A DNA stretch of 64,000 bases from Streptomyces sp. RKAG290 (GCF_023701695.1 NZ_JAJOZC010000001.1:6633894-6697893); one strand, 5' to 3'. Counted from the first letter of the stretch, positions 1 to 9,290 are shown. Notes: generated from the letters alone by a model not told the origin. Numbers and translations: made by a program.

Positions 1-15
1 CAAGGCGGTGACGTC

Positions 16-1305
16 ATGAGCGCCGGGCTGTCCGAGCGGGCTCCCGACATGGACCAGGGGCCGCCGCGCAGCGGGCTGCGCGCCAACCGGGACTTCAGGC
101 TGCTGTGGATCGGCGAGACGACCAACCGCCTCGGCATCAACATCACCGCCGTCGCCATGCCGTTGCTCGCCACGGTGACGCTTGAGGCGAGCCCCTTCTC
201 GGTGGGCCTGCTGGCCGCCGCCCCCTGGCTGCCGTGGCTGCTGATCGGTCTGCCGGCCGGCGCCTGGGTGGACCGGATGCGACGACGGCCGATCATGCAG
301 ATCTGCAACCTGGTACCGCTCGTGATGCTGGCGAGCGTTCCGGTCGCGGACTGGCTCGGGTTCCTGACGATGACCCAGCTGCTCGTCGTGGGGCTGATCA
401 ACGGGTTCGCCGCGGTCTTCTTCGGGATCTCGTACAAGGTCTACGTGCCTTCGATCGTCGAGCCCGGGGACCTCCCGGAGGCCAACGCCAAGCTCCAGGG
501 GAGCGAATCGGTCGCCCAGGTCGCGGGGCTGGGCGGTGGTGGTCTGCTGGCCCAGGCATTCGGCGCGGCCTCCGGTCTCCTGGTCAACTCGGCGACGTAC
601 CTCGTCTCCGCGCTCTGCCTGTTCGGCATCCGCAGCAAGGAACCGATCCCGGAGAAGCCCAACGAACGGCCGGCCCTGCTGCCGGACATCAAGGAGGGAC
701 TCCGGTTCGCCTTCCACGACCCCTACCTGCGTGTCCTCACCCTGTACGGCACCGCCACCAACCTGATGCTCACGGCCGAGGCGGCGGTCCTGCCGATCTT
801 CATCGTCCGAGAGCTCGGGATACCCGAAGGCGCCACCGGCTGGCTGCTCGCGTCGAGCAGTATCGGCGGGATCCTCGGGGCCACCACCGCCAAGCGGCTG
901 ATCGCACGGTTCGGCTCGGCCCGCGGACTGCTGGTCGCCACGGTTGCCAGTGCCCCGTTCGCCCTGCTCATCCCGTTGGCCGGGACGGACTGGACCCTGG
1001 TCGCCCTGGTGCTCGGCAGCGCGATCCTCTCGCTGGGTGTCGTGCTCGCCAACGTGATCCAGGGTGCGTTCCGACAGCGCTACTGCCCGCCACAGCTGCT
1101 CGGCCGCGTCTCGGCCAGCGTCTCGTTCGCCAACTTCGGTGCCATTCCCATCGGTTCCGTGCTCGGCGGGAGCCTCGGACAGGTCCTCGGTCTGCGGCCC
1201 GCCCTGTGGCTGCTCACCGCCGGACTCGCCCTGACTCCGCTGCTCCTCCTGATCGGGCCGATGCGCCGAAGGCGGGACCTGCCGGTCGCGCCGGCCACGC
1301 CGTGA
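16..1305 (+). CDS. MFS transporter, probable exporter
   Basis: A 429-residue integral membrane protein of the major facilitator superfamily, probably exporting a small molecule by proton antiport. About a dozen hydrophobic segments run from residue 40 to 420. A basic loop with RMRRRP at about residue 87-92, between helices 2 and 3, is the usual MFS signature loop. The ATG has no strong ribosome site in the 15 bases visible upstream. It lies 43 bases before the PPTase gene on the same strand and probably shares a transcript with it. Exporter plus PPTase is a pairing typical of the edge of a polyketide or peptide cluster. The substrate cannot be read from sequence. Confidence 0.85.
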   Translation: MSAGLSERAPDMDQGPPRSGLRANRDFRLLWIGETTNRLGINITAVAMPLLATVTLEASPFSVGLLAAAPWLPWLLIGLPAGAWVDRMRRRPIMQICNLVPLVMLASVPVADWLGFLTMTQLLVVGLINGFAAVFFGISYKVYVPSIVEPGDLPEANAKLQGSESVAQVAGLGGGGLLAQAFGAASGLLVNSATYLVSALCLFGIRSKEPIPEKPNERPALLPDIKEGLRFAFHDPYLRVLTLYGTATNLMLTAEAAVLPIFIVRELGIPEGATGWLLASSSIGGILGATTAKRLIARFGSARGLLVATVASAPFALLIPLAGTDWTLVALVLGSAILSLGVVLANVIQGAFRQRYCPPQLLGRVSASVSFANFGAIPIGSVLGGSLGQVLGLRPALWLLTAGLALTPLLLLIGPMRRRRDLPVAPATP

Positions 1306-1348
1306 GACCCCGATCGCCCGTCACTCTCGTACGAACAGGAGAGACCCC

Positions 1349-2125
1349 GTGGAACAAACCCTGCCGTGGGTCGTTCGTGAGCTGCCACCCCCTGGCTCAC
1401 TGGACCTCTGGCTCCTGAGGGTCTCGGATGTCCCCATCGGCATCCTGGACGAACAGGTACTCGACGCGACCGAGCGTCAGCGTGCCGCCAGTCTCATGCA
1501 CGCCGCCGACCGGACCCGGTTCACGGCCGCGCATGTCGCTCTTCGCCGGCTGCTCGGCTCGTACCTGAGCCTGCGCCCCGAGGACGTCCACTTCGGCCGG
1601 GACGCCTGCCCCTGCTGCGGCGGACCGCACGGCCGGCCCACCGTGCTCGACGCCGAGGACCGGCTGTTCTTCTCGCTGTCGCACCGGGGCGATCTCGCCG
1701 TCGTCGGCACGGCGCTGGCCCCCATCGGGGTCGACGTGGAACTGGTGTCGGACGAGGACGGCACCGCCGAACTCGCCTCGATGCTGCACGTGGACGAGCA
1801 GGCCGAACTGGCCGCGCTCAGCCCCCCGGCACGGCCCCGGGCGCTGGCCCGGCTGTGGACCCGCAAGGAGGCCTACCTCAAGGGCCTCGGCACGGGTCTG
1901 GGCCGCGATCCGGCTCTCGACTACGTCGGCTCGGGGCAGCCCGAGGGCCCGTACCCGCCGTCCGGCTGGACCCTGCGCGACATCCCGGTGGACCGGGGTT
2001 ACGCGGCGGCGGTGGCGGTACGCGGCGAGCTGTCCGTGGACGGCCCCCTCGTCAAGCGGCTCTCCGGCCTCGACGTCGTACGGCACACCTGTGACGCCCT
2101 GCAGACGGCGAGAACCCCGCCCTGA
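1349..2125 (+). CDS. 4'-phosphopantetheinyl transferase, Sfp type
   Basis: Transfers the phosphopantetheine arm of coenzyme A onto a serine of carrier proteins, activating polyketide and peptide synthases. The family motifs are clear: IGVDVE near residue 127-132 carries the magnesium-binding acidic residues, and WTRKEAYLKGLGTGL near 170-184 carries the W/KEA/K signature. At 258 residues it matches the Sfp/Gsp group rather than the short AcpS group. GTG start with AGGAGA about 6 bases upstream. It follows the MFS gene closely. A hairpin after the stop separates it from ilvB. It could serve a cluster left of the window or act genome-wide. Confidence 0.92.
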   Translation: MEQTLPWVVRELPPPGSLDLWLLRVSDVPIGILDEQVLDATERQRAASLMHAADRTRFTAAHVALRRLLGSYLSLRPEDVHFGRDACPCCGGPHGRPTVLDAEDRLFFSLSHRGDLAVVGTALAPIGVDVELVSDEDGTAELASMLHVDEQAELAALSPPARPRALARLWTRKEAYLKGLGTGLGRDPALDYVGSGQPEGPYPPSGWTLRDIPVDRGYAAAVAVRGELSVDGPLVKRLSGLDVVRHTCDALQTARTPP

Positions 2126-2138
2126 CCCGGCCCGAGGT

Positions 2139-2173
2139 CCGCCGGGTGCACCGCCTCGGTGATCACCCGGCGG
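2139..2173 (+). terminator. hairpin between PPTase and ilvB
   Basis: A perfect 10-bp inverted repeat (CCGCCGGGTG at 2139-2148 pairs with 2164-2173) with a 15-base loop lies 13 bases after the PPTase stop. No T-run follows, as is common in Streptomyces. It may terminate the MFS-PPTase transcript, or be part of the ilvB leader. No short ORF rich in Ile, Leu or Val codons, as used for attenuation of branched-chain genes, was found between 2126 and 2261. Confidence 0.5.
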
Positions 2174-2261
2174 CGGGCACGTACCATCCGGCCGCTCCCG
2201 CCGCGGCTGCCGATCACCGACACGTCCTCGACAACACTCCTACGGACTTTTGGAACTGACG

Positions 2262-4151
2262 ATGTCAAACGCTGTGCAGCAGGCCCCCGCGGCCCTCCTC
2301 CCGCAAGTACGGCCCCGCACCACCGGGCAGCCGGACACCGGCGCCGAGTGCGTGACGGGTGCCCAGTCCCTCATCCGCTCGCTCGAAGAGGTGGGCGCGG
2401 AAACCGTGTTCGGCATTCCCGGCGGCTGCATCCTCCCGGCGTACGACCCCTTGATGGACTCCACCCGGGTCCGTCATGTGCTGGTCCGCCACGAGCAGGG
2501 AGCCGGGCACGCGGCCACCGGCTACGCCCAGGCCACCGGCAAGGTGGGGGTGTGCATGGCCACTTCGGGTCCGGGCGCCACCAATCTGGTGACCCCGATC
2601 GCGGACGCGCACATGGACTCGGTGCCGCTGGTCGCCATCACCGGCCAGGTGCCCTCCAAGGCCATCGGTACGGACGCCTTCCAGGAGGCCGACATCGTCG
2701 GCATCACCATGCCGATCACCAAGCACAACTTCCTCGTCACGCAAGCGGACGACATCCCGCGCACGATCGCCGAGGCCTTCCACATCGCGTCCACCGGCCG
2801 CCCCGGGCCGGTGCTCATCGACATCACCAAGGACGCGCTGCAGGCAGCCACCACCTTCCAGTGGCCGCCGGCGATGGAGCTGCCCGGCTACCGTCCCGTC
2901 ACCAAGCCGCACGCCAAGCAGATCCGGGAAGCCGCCCGGCTCATCAGCGCGGCTCGCCGCCCGGTCCTCTACGTCGGCGGCGGTGTGCTCAAGGCACGGG
3001 CCACCGCCGAGCTGCTCACCCTGGCCGAACTGACCGGGGCGCCCGTGGTCACCACCCTGATGGCGCTGGGCGCCTTCCCCGGCAGCCACCCGCAGCATGT
3101 GGGCATGCCAGGCATGCACGGGGACGTCGCCGCGGTCGCCGCGCTCCAGAAGGCCGACCTGATCGTCGCCCTGGGGGCGCGGTTCGACGACCGGGTCACC
3201 GGCAAGCTGGACGGCTTCGCCCCGCACGCCAAGGTCGTCCACGCGGACATCGACCCCGCGGAGATCTCCAAGAACCGGTTCGCGGACGTGCCGATCGTCG
3301 GGGACGCCCGCGAGGTGCTCGTCGCCCTGGCCGCCGCCGTGCGAGGTGAGCGGGAGGACGGACACGTCGGCGACTACGCCGGGTGGTGGCGGGACCTGGA
3401 CCACTGGCGGGCCACCTACCGGCGCGGCTACGAACTGCCCGCCGACCCGGGGCTGCTCTCCCCGCAGCAGGTCATCGAGCGGATCGGTCAACTCGCCCCG
3501 CAAGGGACGCTGTTCGCCTCCGGCGTGGGCCAGCACCAGATGTGGGCGGCGCAGTTCCTCCCGCACGAGGAGCCGGACACCTGGTTCAACTCGGGCGGTG
3601 CCGGGACGATGGGGTACGCGGTGCCGGCCGCGATGGGCGCCAAGGCGGGCATGCCCGACCGTACGGTCTGGGCGATCGACGGTGACGGCTGCTTCCAGAT
3701 GACCAATCAGGAGCTCACCACCTGCGCGCTCAACAACATCCCGATCAAGGTCGCGATCATCAACAACGGCGCGCTCGGGATGGTCCGCCAGTGGCAGAAC
3801 CTCTTCTACGGAGCACGGTTCTCCAACACGGTGCTGCATGACGGCGCCACCAACGCCACCACCGGATCCACCCGCGGAGTGGGCTCCACCGCCAACCGCG
3901 GCACCCGCGTACCGGACTTCGTGCAGCTCTCCGAGGCGATGGGCTGTGTGGGCCTGCGCTGCGAGAACCCGTACGAGCTCGACGCGGTCATCGACAAGGC
4001 CAATTCGATCAACGACCGTCCCGTCGTGGTGGACTTCATCGTCCACGAGGACGCGATGGTGTGGCCGATGGTCCCTGCCGGCACTTCCAACGACGACATC
4101 ATGGCCGCACGCGACGTACGCCCCGACTTCGGCGACCTTGCGGACGACTGA
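2262..4151 (+). CDS. ilvB: acetolactate synthase large (catalytic) subunit
   Basis: Thiamine-diphosphate enzyme that condenses two pyruvates, or pyruvate and 2-oxobutyrate, in the first common step of valine, leucine and isoleucine synthesis. 629 residues. The N-terminal ThDP domain has FGIPGG (50-55) and the catalytic Glu in RHEQGAGHAA. The middle domain has GARFDDRVTGK. The C-terminal ThDP domain has the GDGCFQMTNQEL metal site and LGMVRQWQ. The ATG at 2262 is preferred to an in-frame TTG at 2250. Residue 56 is Cys, where plant enzymes have the herbicide-contact Ala122; the contacts corresponding to Pro197, Asp376-Arg377 and Trp574 are kept. A Gly/Thr/Ser-rich insertion precedes TRVPDF. It heads an ilvBNC operon. 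Lack of serA downstream suggests a second copy rather than the usual Streptomyces locus (inference). Confidence 0.95.
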   Translation: MSNAVQQAPAALLPQVRPRTTGQPDTGAECVTGAQSLIRSLEEVGAETVFGIPGGCILPAYDPLMDSTRVRHVLVRHEQGAGHAATGYAQATGKVGVCMATSGPGATNLVTPIADAHMDSVPLVAITGQVPSKAIGTDAFQEADIVGITMPITKHNFLVTQADDIPRTIAEAFHIASTGRPGPVLIDITKDALQAATTFQWPPAMELPGYRPVTKPHAKQIREAARLISAARRPVLYVGGGVLKARATAELLTLAELTGAPVVTTLMALGAFPGSHPQHVGMPGMHGDVAAVAALQKADLIVALGARFDDRVTGKLDGFAPHAKVVHADIDPAEISKNRFADVPIVGDAREVLVALAAAVRGEREDGHVGDYAGWWRDLDHWRATYRRGYELPADPGLLSPQQVIERIGQLAPQGTLFASGVGQHQMWAAQFLPHEEPDTWFNSGGAGTMGYAVPAAMGAKAGMPDRTVWAIDGDGCFQMTNQELTTCALNNIPIKVAIINNGALGMVRQWQNLFYGARFSNTVLHDGATNATTGSTRGVGSTANRGTRVPDFVQLSEAMGCVGLRCENPYELDAVIDKANSINDRPVVVDFIVHEDAMVWPMVPAGTSNDDIMAARDVRPDFGDLADD

Positions 4152-4165
4152 GAGGACCCCCTGAC

Positions 4166-4738
4166 ATGTCCCAGCACACGCTCTCCGTCCTGGTCGAGAA
4201 CACGCCCGGCATCCTGGCCCGCGTGGCCGCCCTGTTCTCGCGCCGCGGCTTCAACATCGACTCGCTCGCGGTCGGTACCACCGAACATCCCGAGCTCTCC
4301 CGCATCACCATCGTAGTCAGGGTCGACCACGAACTCGCCCTGGAACAGGTGACCAAGCAGCTCAACAAGCTGGTCAACGTCCTCAAGATCGTCGAGCTGG
4401 AGGCGGACTCCGCCGTCCAGCGCGAGCTGGTCCTGGTGAAGGTGAGCGCCGGCAACGACACCCGGGCCCAGATCGTCCAGGTCGCCGAGCTGTTCCGTGC
4501 CAGAACCGTCGACGTCTCGCCCGATGCCGTCACGCTCGAAGCGACCGGTTCCGGCGACAAGCTCGACGCGATGCTCCGGATGCTCGCCACCTTCGGCATC
4601 AAGGAGCTCGTCCAGTCCGGCGCGATCGCGATCGGCCGCGGCTCCCGGGCCCTGGCCGACCGCTCCGCGCGCGAGGCCCGGCCGATCCGCCTGACCCCGG
4701 CCGGCACCGCGGCGACCGCACGCGCACAGAGCGCGTAG
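4166..4738 (+). CDS. ilvN: acetolactate synthase small (regulatory) subunit
   Basis: Regulatory partner of IlvB. It stimulates the catalytic subunit and normally confers valine feedback inhibition. 190 residues: an N-terminal ACT domain beginning TLSVLVENTPGILARVAALF (about 5-24) with RRGFNIDSLAVG, then a second ferredoxin-like domain from about residue 80, as in other actinobacterial IlvN. The ATG lies 14 bases after the ilvB stop, with a GAGG-type ribosome site at 4152-4155. The length is slightly above the usual 160-175 because of an Ala/Arg/Thr-rich tail of about 20 residues. It is cotranscribed with ilvB and ilvC. Confidence 0.95.
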   Translation: MSQHTLSVLVENTPGILARVAALFSRRGFNIDSLAVGTTEHPELSRITIVVRVDHELALEQVTKQLNKLVNVLKIVELEADSAVQRELVLVKVSAGNDTRAQIVQVAELFRARTVDVSPDAVTLEATGSGDKLDAMLRMLATFGIKELVQSGAIAIGRGSRALADRSAREARPIRLTPAGTAATARAQSA

Positions 4739-4813
4739 CGCCGCCCCGCAGGCCACCGCGTCCCGCATTCCCGTCCGCACACCCTCATGTTCCGGAACCA
4801 AGGAGAACTCCCC

Positions 4814-5818
4814 ATGCCCGCCGAGATGTTCTACGACGACGATGCCGACCTGTCCATCATCCAGGGCCGCAAGGTCGCGGTCCTTGGTTACGGCAGCCAG
4901 GGCCATGCCCACGCGCTGTCGCTGCGCGACTCGGGTGTCGACGTCCGTGTCGGTCTGCACGAGGGCTCGAAGTCCAGGGCCAAGGCCGAGGAGCAGGGCC
5001 TGCGCGTGGTGACTCCGGCCGAGGCCTCCGCCGAGGCCGACGTCATCATGATCCTGGTCCCGGACCCGATCCAGGCCCAGGTCTACGAGGAGTCCGTCAA
5101 GGACAACCTGAAGGACGGCGACGCGCTGTTCTTCGGTCACGGCCTGAACATCCGCTTCGGCTTCATCAAGCCGCCGGCGGGCGTCGACGTCTGCATGGTC
5201 GCCCCGAAGGGCCCGGGTCACCTGGTCCGCCGCCAGTACGAGGAGGGCCGCGGCGTTCCGTGCATCGTGGCCGTCGAGCAGGACGCCACGGGCAAGGGCC
5301 TGGAGCTCGCCCTGTCGTACGCCAAGGGCATCGGCGGCACCCGCGCCGGCGTCATCAAGACGACGTTCACCGAGGAGACCGAGACCGACCTGTTCGGTGA
5401 GCAGGCCGTCCTCTGCGGTGGTACCGCCGCGCTGGTGAAGGCCGGGTTCGAGACGCTGACCGAGGCCGGTTACCAGCCGGAGATCGCGTACTTCGAGTGC
5501 CTCCACGAGCTGAAGCTCATCGTCGACCTGATGTACGAGGGCGGCCTGGAGAAGATGCGCTGGTCGATCTCGGAGACCGCCGAGTGGGGCGACTACGTCA
5601 CCGGCCCGCGGATCATCACGGACGCGACCAAGGCCGAGATGAAGAAGGTCCTCACCGAGATCCAGGACGGCACCTTCGCCAACGCCTGGATGGCGGAGTA
5701 CCACAACGGTCTGCCCAAGTACAACGAGTACAAGAAGGCCGACAGCGACCACCTGCTGGAGACCACCGGCCGTGAGCTCCGCAAGCTCATGAGCTGGGTC
5801 AACGACGACGACGCGTAA
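4814..5818 (+). CDS. ilvC: ketol-acid reductoisomerase (NADP+)
   Basis: Second step of branched-chain amino acid synthesis: isomerises and reduces acetolactate or acetohydroxybutyrate. 334 residues, the length of class I enzymes. The Rossmann motif VLGYGSQGHAHA is near residues 20-31; the loop after it (VGLHEGSKSRAKAEE) suggests NADPH use. The C-terminal knotted domain carries the acidic magnesium ligands in TDLFGEQAVLCGG and the ECLHELKLIVDL helix. The ATG at 4814 follows an AAGGAG site by 8 bases; an upstream in-frame ATG at 4787 is ignored for that reason. Last gene of the ilvBNC operon, convergent with pyruvate carboxylase. Confidence 0.96.
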   Translation: MPAEMFYDDDADLSIIQGRKVAVLGYGSQGHAHALSLRDSGVDVRVGLHEGSKSRAKAEEQGLRVVTPAEASAEADVIMILVPDPIQAQVYEESVKDNLKDGDALFFGHGLNIRFGFIKPPAGVDVCMVAPKGPGHLVRRQYEEGRGVPCIVAVEQDATGKGLELALSYAKGIGGTRAGVIKTTFTEETETDLFGEQAVLCGGTAALVKAGFETLTEAGYQPEIAYFECLHELKLIVDLMYEGGLEKMRWSISETAEWGDYVTGPRIITDATKAEMKKVLTEIQDGTFANAWMAEYHNGLPKYNEYKKADSDHLLETTGRELRKLMSWVNDDDA

Positions 5819-5915
5819 CAGCACGCCGGCCGTCGGACGTCCGGCCCCCGGTGCGCGAAGGCGCCCGCGGGGACCGGACGCCGCGCTGCCCGGGGCCGGA
5901 GCCCGGCCGGCTGTC

Positions 5916-8900
5916 TCAGCCGATCTCGATGAGCAGATCGCCCGCCTCGACCTGCTGGACCCTGCCGATCGCGAGGCGGCGCACCACACCGGCGGTCTGG
6001 GCGGTGATCGACGCCTCCATCTTCATCGCCTCGATCGTGGCGACGGTCTGACCGGCCGACACCGACGCGCCCTCCTCCACCTGCAGGGTGACGACACCGG
6101 CGAACGGCGCCGCGACATGGCCCTCGTTGCCGCGATCCGCCTTCTCGGCGGCCTTGACCTCGGTGGCAACGGCCTTGTCCCGTACCGAAACCGGCCGCAA
6201 CTGCCCGTTGAGAGTGGCCAGTACGCTGCGGAATCCGCGCTCGTCGGCCTCGGAGATGGCCTCCAGCTCGATCAGCAGGGTGACCCCGGGGTCGAGCGTG
6301 ACCGTGTGCTCGGTCTCCGTCTCCAGCCCGTACAGGAAGTCCCGGGTCGGCAGAACGGACGTGTCCCCGTAGGTCTCGCGGTGGGCTTCGAACTCCTTGG
6401 TCGGCCCGGGGAACAGGAGCCGGTTCAGCGTGGCGCGCGGCGACTGCTTCAGACCCTCGCGGTCCTCGTCCGACAGCTGCGGCGTCTGCGCCTTGGCCGG
6501 GCGGCCGTGCAGGGCACGCGTGCGGAACGGCTCGGGCCAGCCGCCGGGCGGGTCACCCAGCTCGCCGCGCAGGAAGCCGATCACGGAGTCCGGCACGTCG
6601 AACTTTCCGGGGTCGGCCTCGAAGTCCGCCGCCTTGACCCCCGCGCCCACCAGATGCAGCGCCAGGTCGCCGACGACCTTCGAGGACGGCGTCACCTTCA
6701 CCAGCCGGCCGAGCATGCGGTCGGCCGCGGCGTAGCAGTCCTCGATGAGTTCGAAGCGGTCGCCCAGACCGAGGGCGATCGCCTGCTGGCGCAGGTTGGA
6801 CAACTGGCCGCCGGGGATCTCGTGGTGGTAGATCCGGCCGGTCGGCGAGGCGAGCCCGGACTCGAAGGGGGCATAGACCTTGCGGGTCGCCTCCCAGTAC
6901 GGCTCCAGGTCGCCGACTGCCTGGAGGGACAGGCCCGTCGCGCGCTCGGTGTGATCGGTGGCGGCCACCAGCGCCGACAACGGGGGCTGACTGGTGGTGC
7001 CGGCCATGGAGGCGACCGCCGCGTCCACCGCGTCCACGCCCGCGTCGATGGCGGCGATCAGCGTGCCGAGCTGCCCGCCCGCGGTGTCGTGGGTGTGCAG
7101 GTGGACCGGCAGGTCGAACCGCTCGCGCAGCGCGGTGACGAGTGTGCGCGCGGCCGGCGGGCGGAGCAGACCCGCCATGTCCTTGATGGCGAGCACATGG
7201 GCGCCCGCCTCCACGATCTGCTCGGCGAGACGCAGGTAGTAGTCCAGCGTGTACAGGCTCTCGCCGGGGTCGGAGAGGTCGGCGGTGTAGCAGAGCGCCA
7301 CCTCGGCGACCGAGGTGCCGGTGGCCCGTACGGCGTCGATCGCCGGCCGCATCTGGGACACGTCGTTGAGTGCGTCGAAGATCCGGAAGATGTCCATCCC
7401 CGCGGTCGCCGCCTCGGAGACGAACGCCTCGGTGACCTCGGTGGGGTAGGGCGTGTAGCCGACCGTGTTGCGGCCGCGCAGCAGCATCTGGGTGCAGATG
7501 TTGGGCACGGCCTCCCTGATCTTCACCAGCCGCTCCCACGGGTCCTCGGCCAGGAAGCGCAGCGACACGTCGTAGGTGGCGCCTCCCCAGCATTCGAGGC
7601 TCAGCAGCTCCGGGGCGGTCCGGGCGACGTGCGGCGCCACGGCCAGCAGGTCACGGGTCCGGACCCGGGTGGCGAGCAGCGACTGGTGGGCGTCGCGGAA
7701 CGTCGTGTCGGTGACGGCCACGGCCGACTGGGCGCGCAGCTCGGCGGCGAAGGCCTCCGGGCCGAGGGCCGCCAGGCGCTGGCGCGACCCGGCCGGCGGT
7801 GTACCGGACGGGAGAGCGGGCAGCTTGTCGACCGGGTCGATGACGGAGGGGCGGGGGCCGTACGGCCGGTTGACGGTGGTCTCGGCGAGGTAGCTGAGGA
7901 TGCGGCTGCCGCGGTCGGCCGAAGGGCGCGCCCGGATCAGCTCCGGGTGCTCCTCGATGAAGCTGGTCGTGATGTGCCCCGCCCGGAAGTCGGGCTGGTC
8001 CAGCACGGCCCCCAGGAACGGCAGGTTCGTGGCGACCCCGCGGATCCGGAACTCCGCGATGGCCCGCCGCGCCCGGCGGGCGGCGTTGGTGAAGTCGTGC
8101 CCGTGGCAGGTGAGTTTGACCAGCATCGAGTCGAAGTGGGCGGACACCTCGGCACCCGTGTGCACGGTGCCGCCGTCCAGCCGCACACCCGGCCCGCCGG
8201 GGGAGCGGTAGGCGGAGATGGTGCCGGTGTCCGGCCGGAAGCCGTTGGCCGGGTCCTCCGTGGTGATGCGGCACTGCATCGCGGTGCCGTTGAGGGTGAT
8301 GTCGTCCTGGGTGAGGTGCAGTTCGGGCAGGGTCATGCCCGCGGCGATGCGCAGCTGGGCGATCACCAGGTCGCGGCCGGTGACCTGTTCGGTCACGGTG
8401 TGCTCGACCTGGATGCGCGGGTTCATCTCGATGAAGACGTGGTTGCCGCGCTCGTCGACGAGGAACTCGACGGTGCCCGCGTTCACGTAACCGATGTGGC
8501 GTGCGAAGGAGACCGCGTCGGCGCAGATCTGCTCCCGCAGCGCCGGGTCGAGGTTCGGGGCGGGCGCGATCTCGACGACCTTCTGGTGCCGGCGCTGCAA
8601 CGAGCAGTCCCGCTCGTAGAGATGCACGACGTTGCCGTCGGCGTCGGCGAGGATCTGCACCTCGATGTGGCGGGGATTGATCACCGCCTGCTCCAGGAAG
8701 ACGGTCGCGTCGCCGAACGCGGAGCGTGCCTCGCGCATTGCCGCGTCGATCGCCTCGCGCAGGTCCCCCGGCTCGGCGACCCGGCGCATGCCGCGCCCGC
8801 CGCCGCCCGCGACTGCCTTGACGAAGACCGGGAAGCCGATGTCGTCGGAGGCCGCGACGAGTGCGTCGACGTCCTCCGAGGGCGCGGAGGACTTCAGCAC

Positions 8901-9290
8901 CGGCACGCCGGCCTCCCGTGCGGCAGCGACCGCCCGGGACTTGTTGCCCGTCAGGTTCAGCACCGAGGCCGGCGGCCCGACGAACGTGATCCCGGCCTCC
9001 GAGCAGGCGGCCGCGAGGTCCGGGTTCTCCGACAGGAAGCCGTAGCCCGGGTAGATGGCGTCGGCCCCCGCCTTACGGGCGGCCTCGACCACCTCGTCCA
9101 CCGAGAGGTAGGCGCGCACCGGATGTCCGGGCTCCCCGATCTGGTAGGCCTCGTCGGCCTTTGCCCGGTGTAGGGAGTTCCTGTCTTCGTGGGGGTACAC
9201 GGCCACGGTGGAGATCCCGAGCTCGAATGCCGCGCGGAACGCGCGGATCGCGATCTCCCCACGATTGGCGACCAATACCTTGTCGAACAT
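5916..9290 (-). CDS. pyc: pyruvate carboxylase
   Basis: Single-chain anaplerotic enzyme making oxaloacetate from pyruvate, bicarbonate and ATP. 1124 residues, the normal length. The biotin carboxylase domain (about 1-450) starts FDKVLVANRGEIAIRAFRAA and has the GGGGRGMR ATP loop near 165-172. The carboxyltransferase barrel begins near 535 with DTTFRDAHQSLLATR. The biotin lysine is in EAMKMEAS, at about residue 1090 near the C terminus. The ATG at 9290 has GGGGAG about 8 bases upstream. It is convergent with ilvC; ALS and this enzyme both draw on pyruvate. Confidence 0.97.
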   Translation of the reverse strand: MFDKVLVANRGEIAIRAFRAAFELGISTVAVYPHEDRNSLHRAKADEAYQIGEPGHPVRAYLSVDEVVEAARKAGADAIYPGYGFLSENPDLAAACSEAGITFVGPPASVLNLTGNKSRAVAAAREAGVPVLKSSAPSEDVDALVAASDDIGFPVFVKAVAGGGGRGMRRVAEPGDLREAIDAAMREARSAFGDATVFLEQAVINPRHIEVQILADADGNVVHLYERDCSLQRRHQKVVEIAPAPNLDPALREQICADAVSFARHIGYVNAGTVEFLVDERGNHVFIEMNPRIQVEHTVTEQVTGRDLVIAQLRIAAGMTLPELHLTQDDITLNGTAMQCRITTEDPANGFRPDTGTISAYRSPGGPGVRLDGGTVHTGAEVSAHFDSMLVKLTCHGHDFTNAARRARRAIAEFRIRGVATNLPFLGAVLDQPDFRAGHITTSFIEEHPELIRARPSADRGSRILSYLAETTVNRPYGPRPSVIDPVDKLPALPSGTPPAGSRQRLAALGPEAFAAELRAQSAVAVTDTTFRDAHQSLLATRVRTRDLLAVAPHVARTAPELLSLECWGGATYDVSLRFLAEDPWERLVKIREAVPNICTQMLLRGRNTVGYTPYPTEVTEAFVSEAATAGMDIFRIFDALNDVSQMRPAIDAVRATGTSVAEVALCYTADLSDPGESLYTLDYYLRLAEQIVEAGAHVLAIKDMAGLLRPPAARTLVTALRERFDLPVHLHTHDTAGGQLGTLIAAIDAGVDAVDAAVASMAGTTSQPPLSALVAATDHTERATGLSLQAVGDLEPYWEATRKVYAPFESGLASPTGRIYHHEIPGGQLSNLRQQAIALGLGDRFELIEDCYAAADRMLGRLVKVTPSSKVVGDLALHLVGAGVKAADFEADPGKFDVPDSVIGFLRGELGDPPGGWPEPFRTRALHGRPAKAQTPQLSDEDREGLKQSPRATLNRLLFPGPTKEFEAHRETYGDTSVLPTRDFLYGLETETEHTVTLDPGVTLLIELEAISEADERGFRSVLATLNGQLRPVSVRDKAVATEVKAAEKADRGNEGHVAAPFAGVVTLQVEEGASVSAGQTVATIEAMKMEASITAQTAGVVRRLAIGRVQQVEAGDLLIEIG

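Noticed and set aside
2146..2259. 38-codon frame in the ilvB leader as an attenuation peptide
   Set aside because: It contains hardly any Ile, Leu or Val codons and has no ribosome site.
3806..5989. Long minus-strand frame across ilvB-ilvN-ilvC
   Set aside because: Antisense shadow of three clear biosynthetic genes, with low-complexity Asp/Gly/Val content.
6117..9173. About 1000-codon open frame on the plus strand opposite pyc
   Set aside because: It mirrors the pyruvate carboxylase gene; the amino-acid composition is that of a GC-rich shadow and no ribosome site is present.
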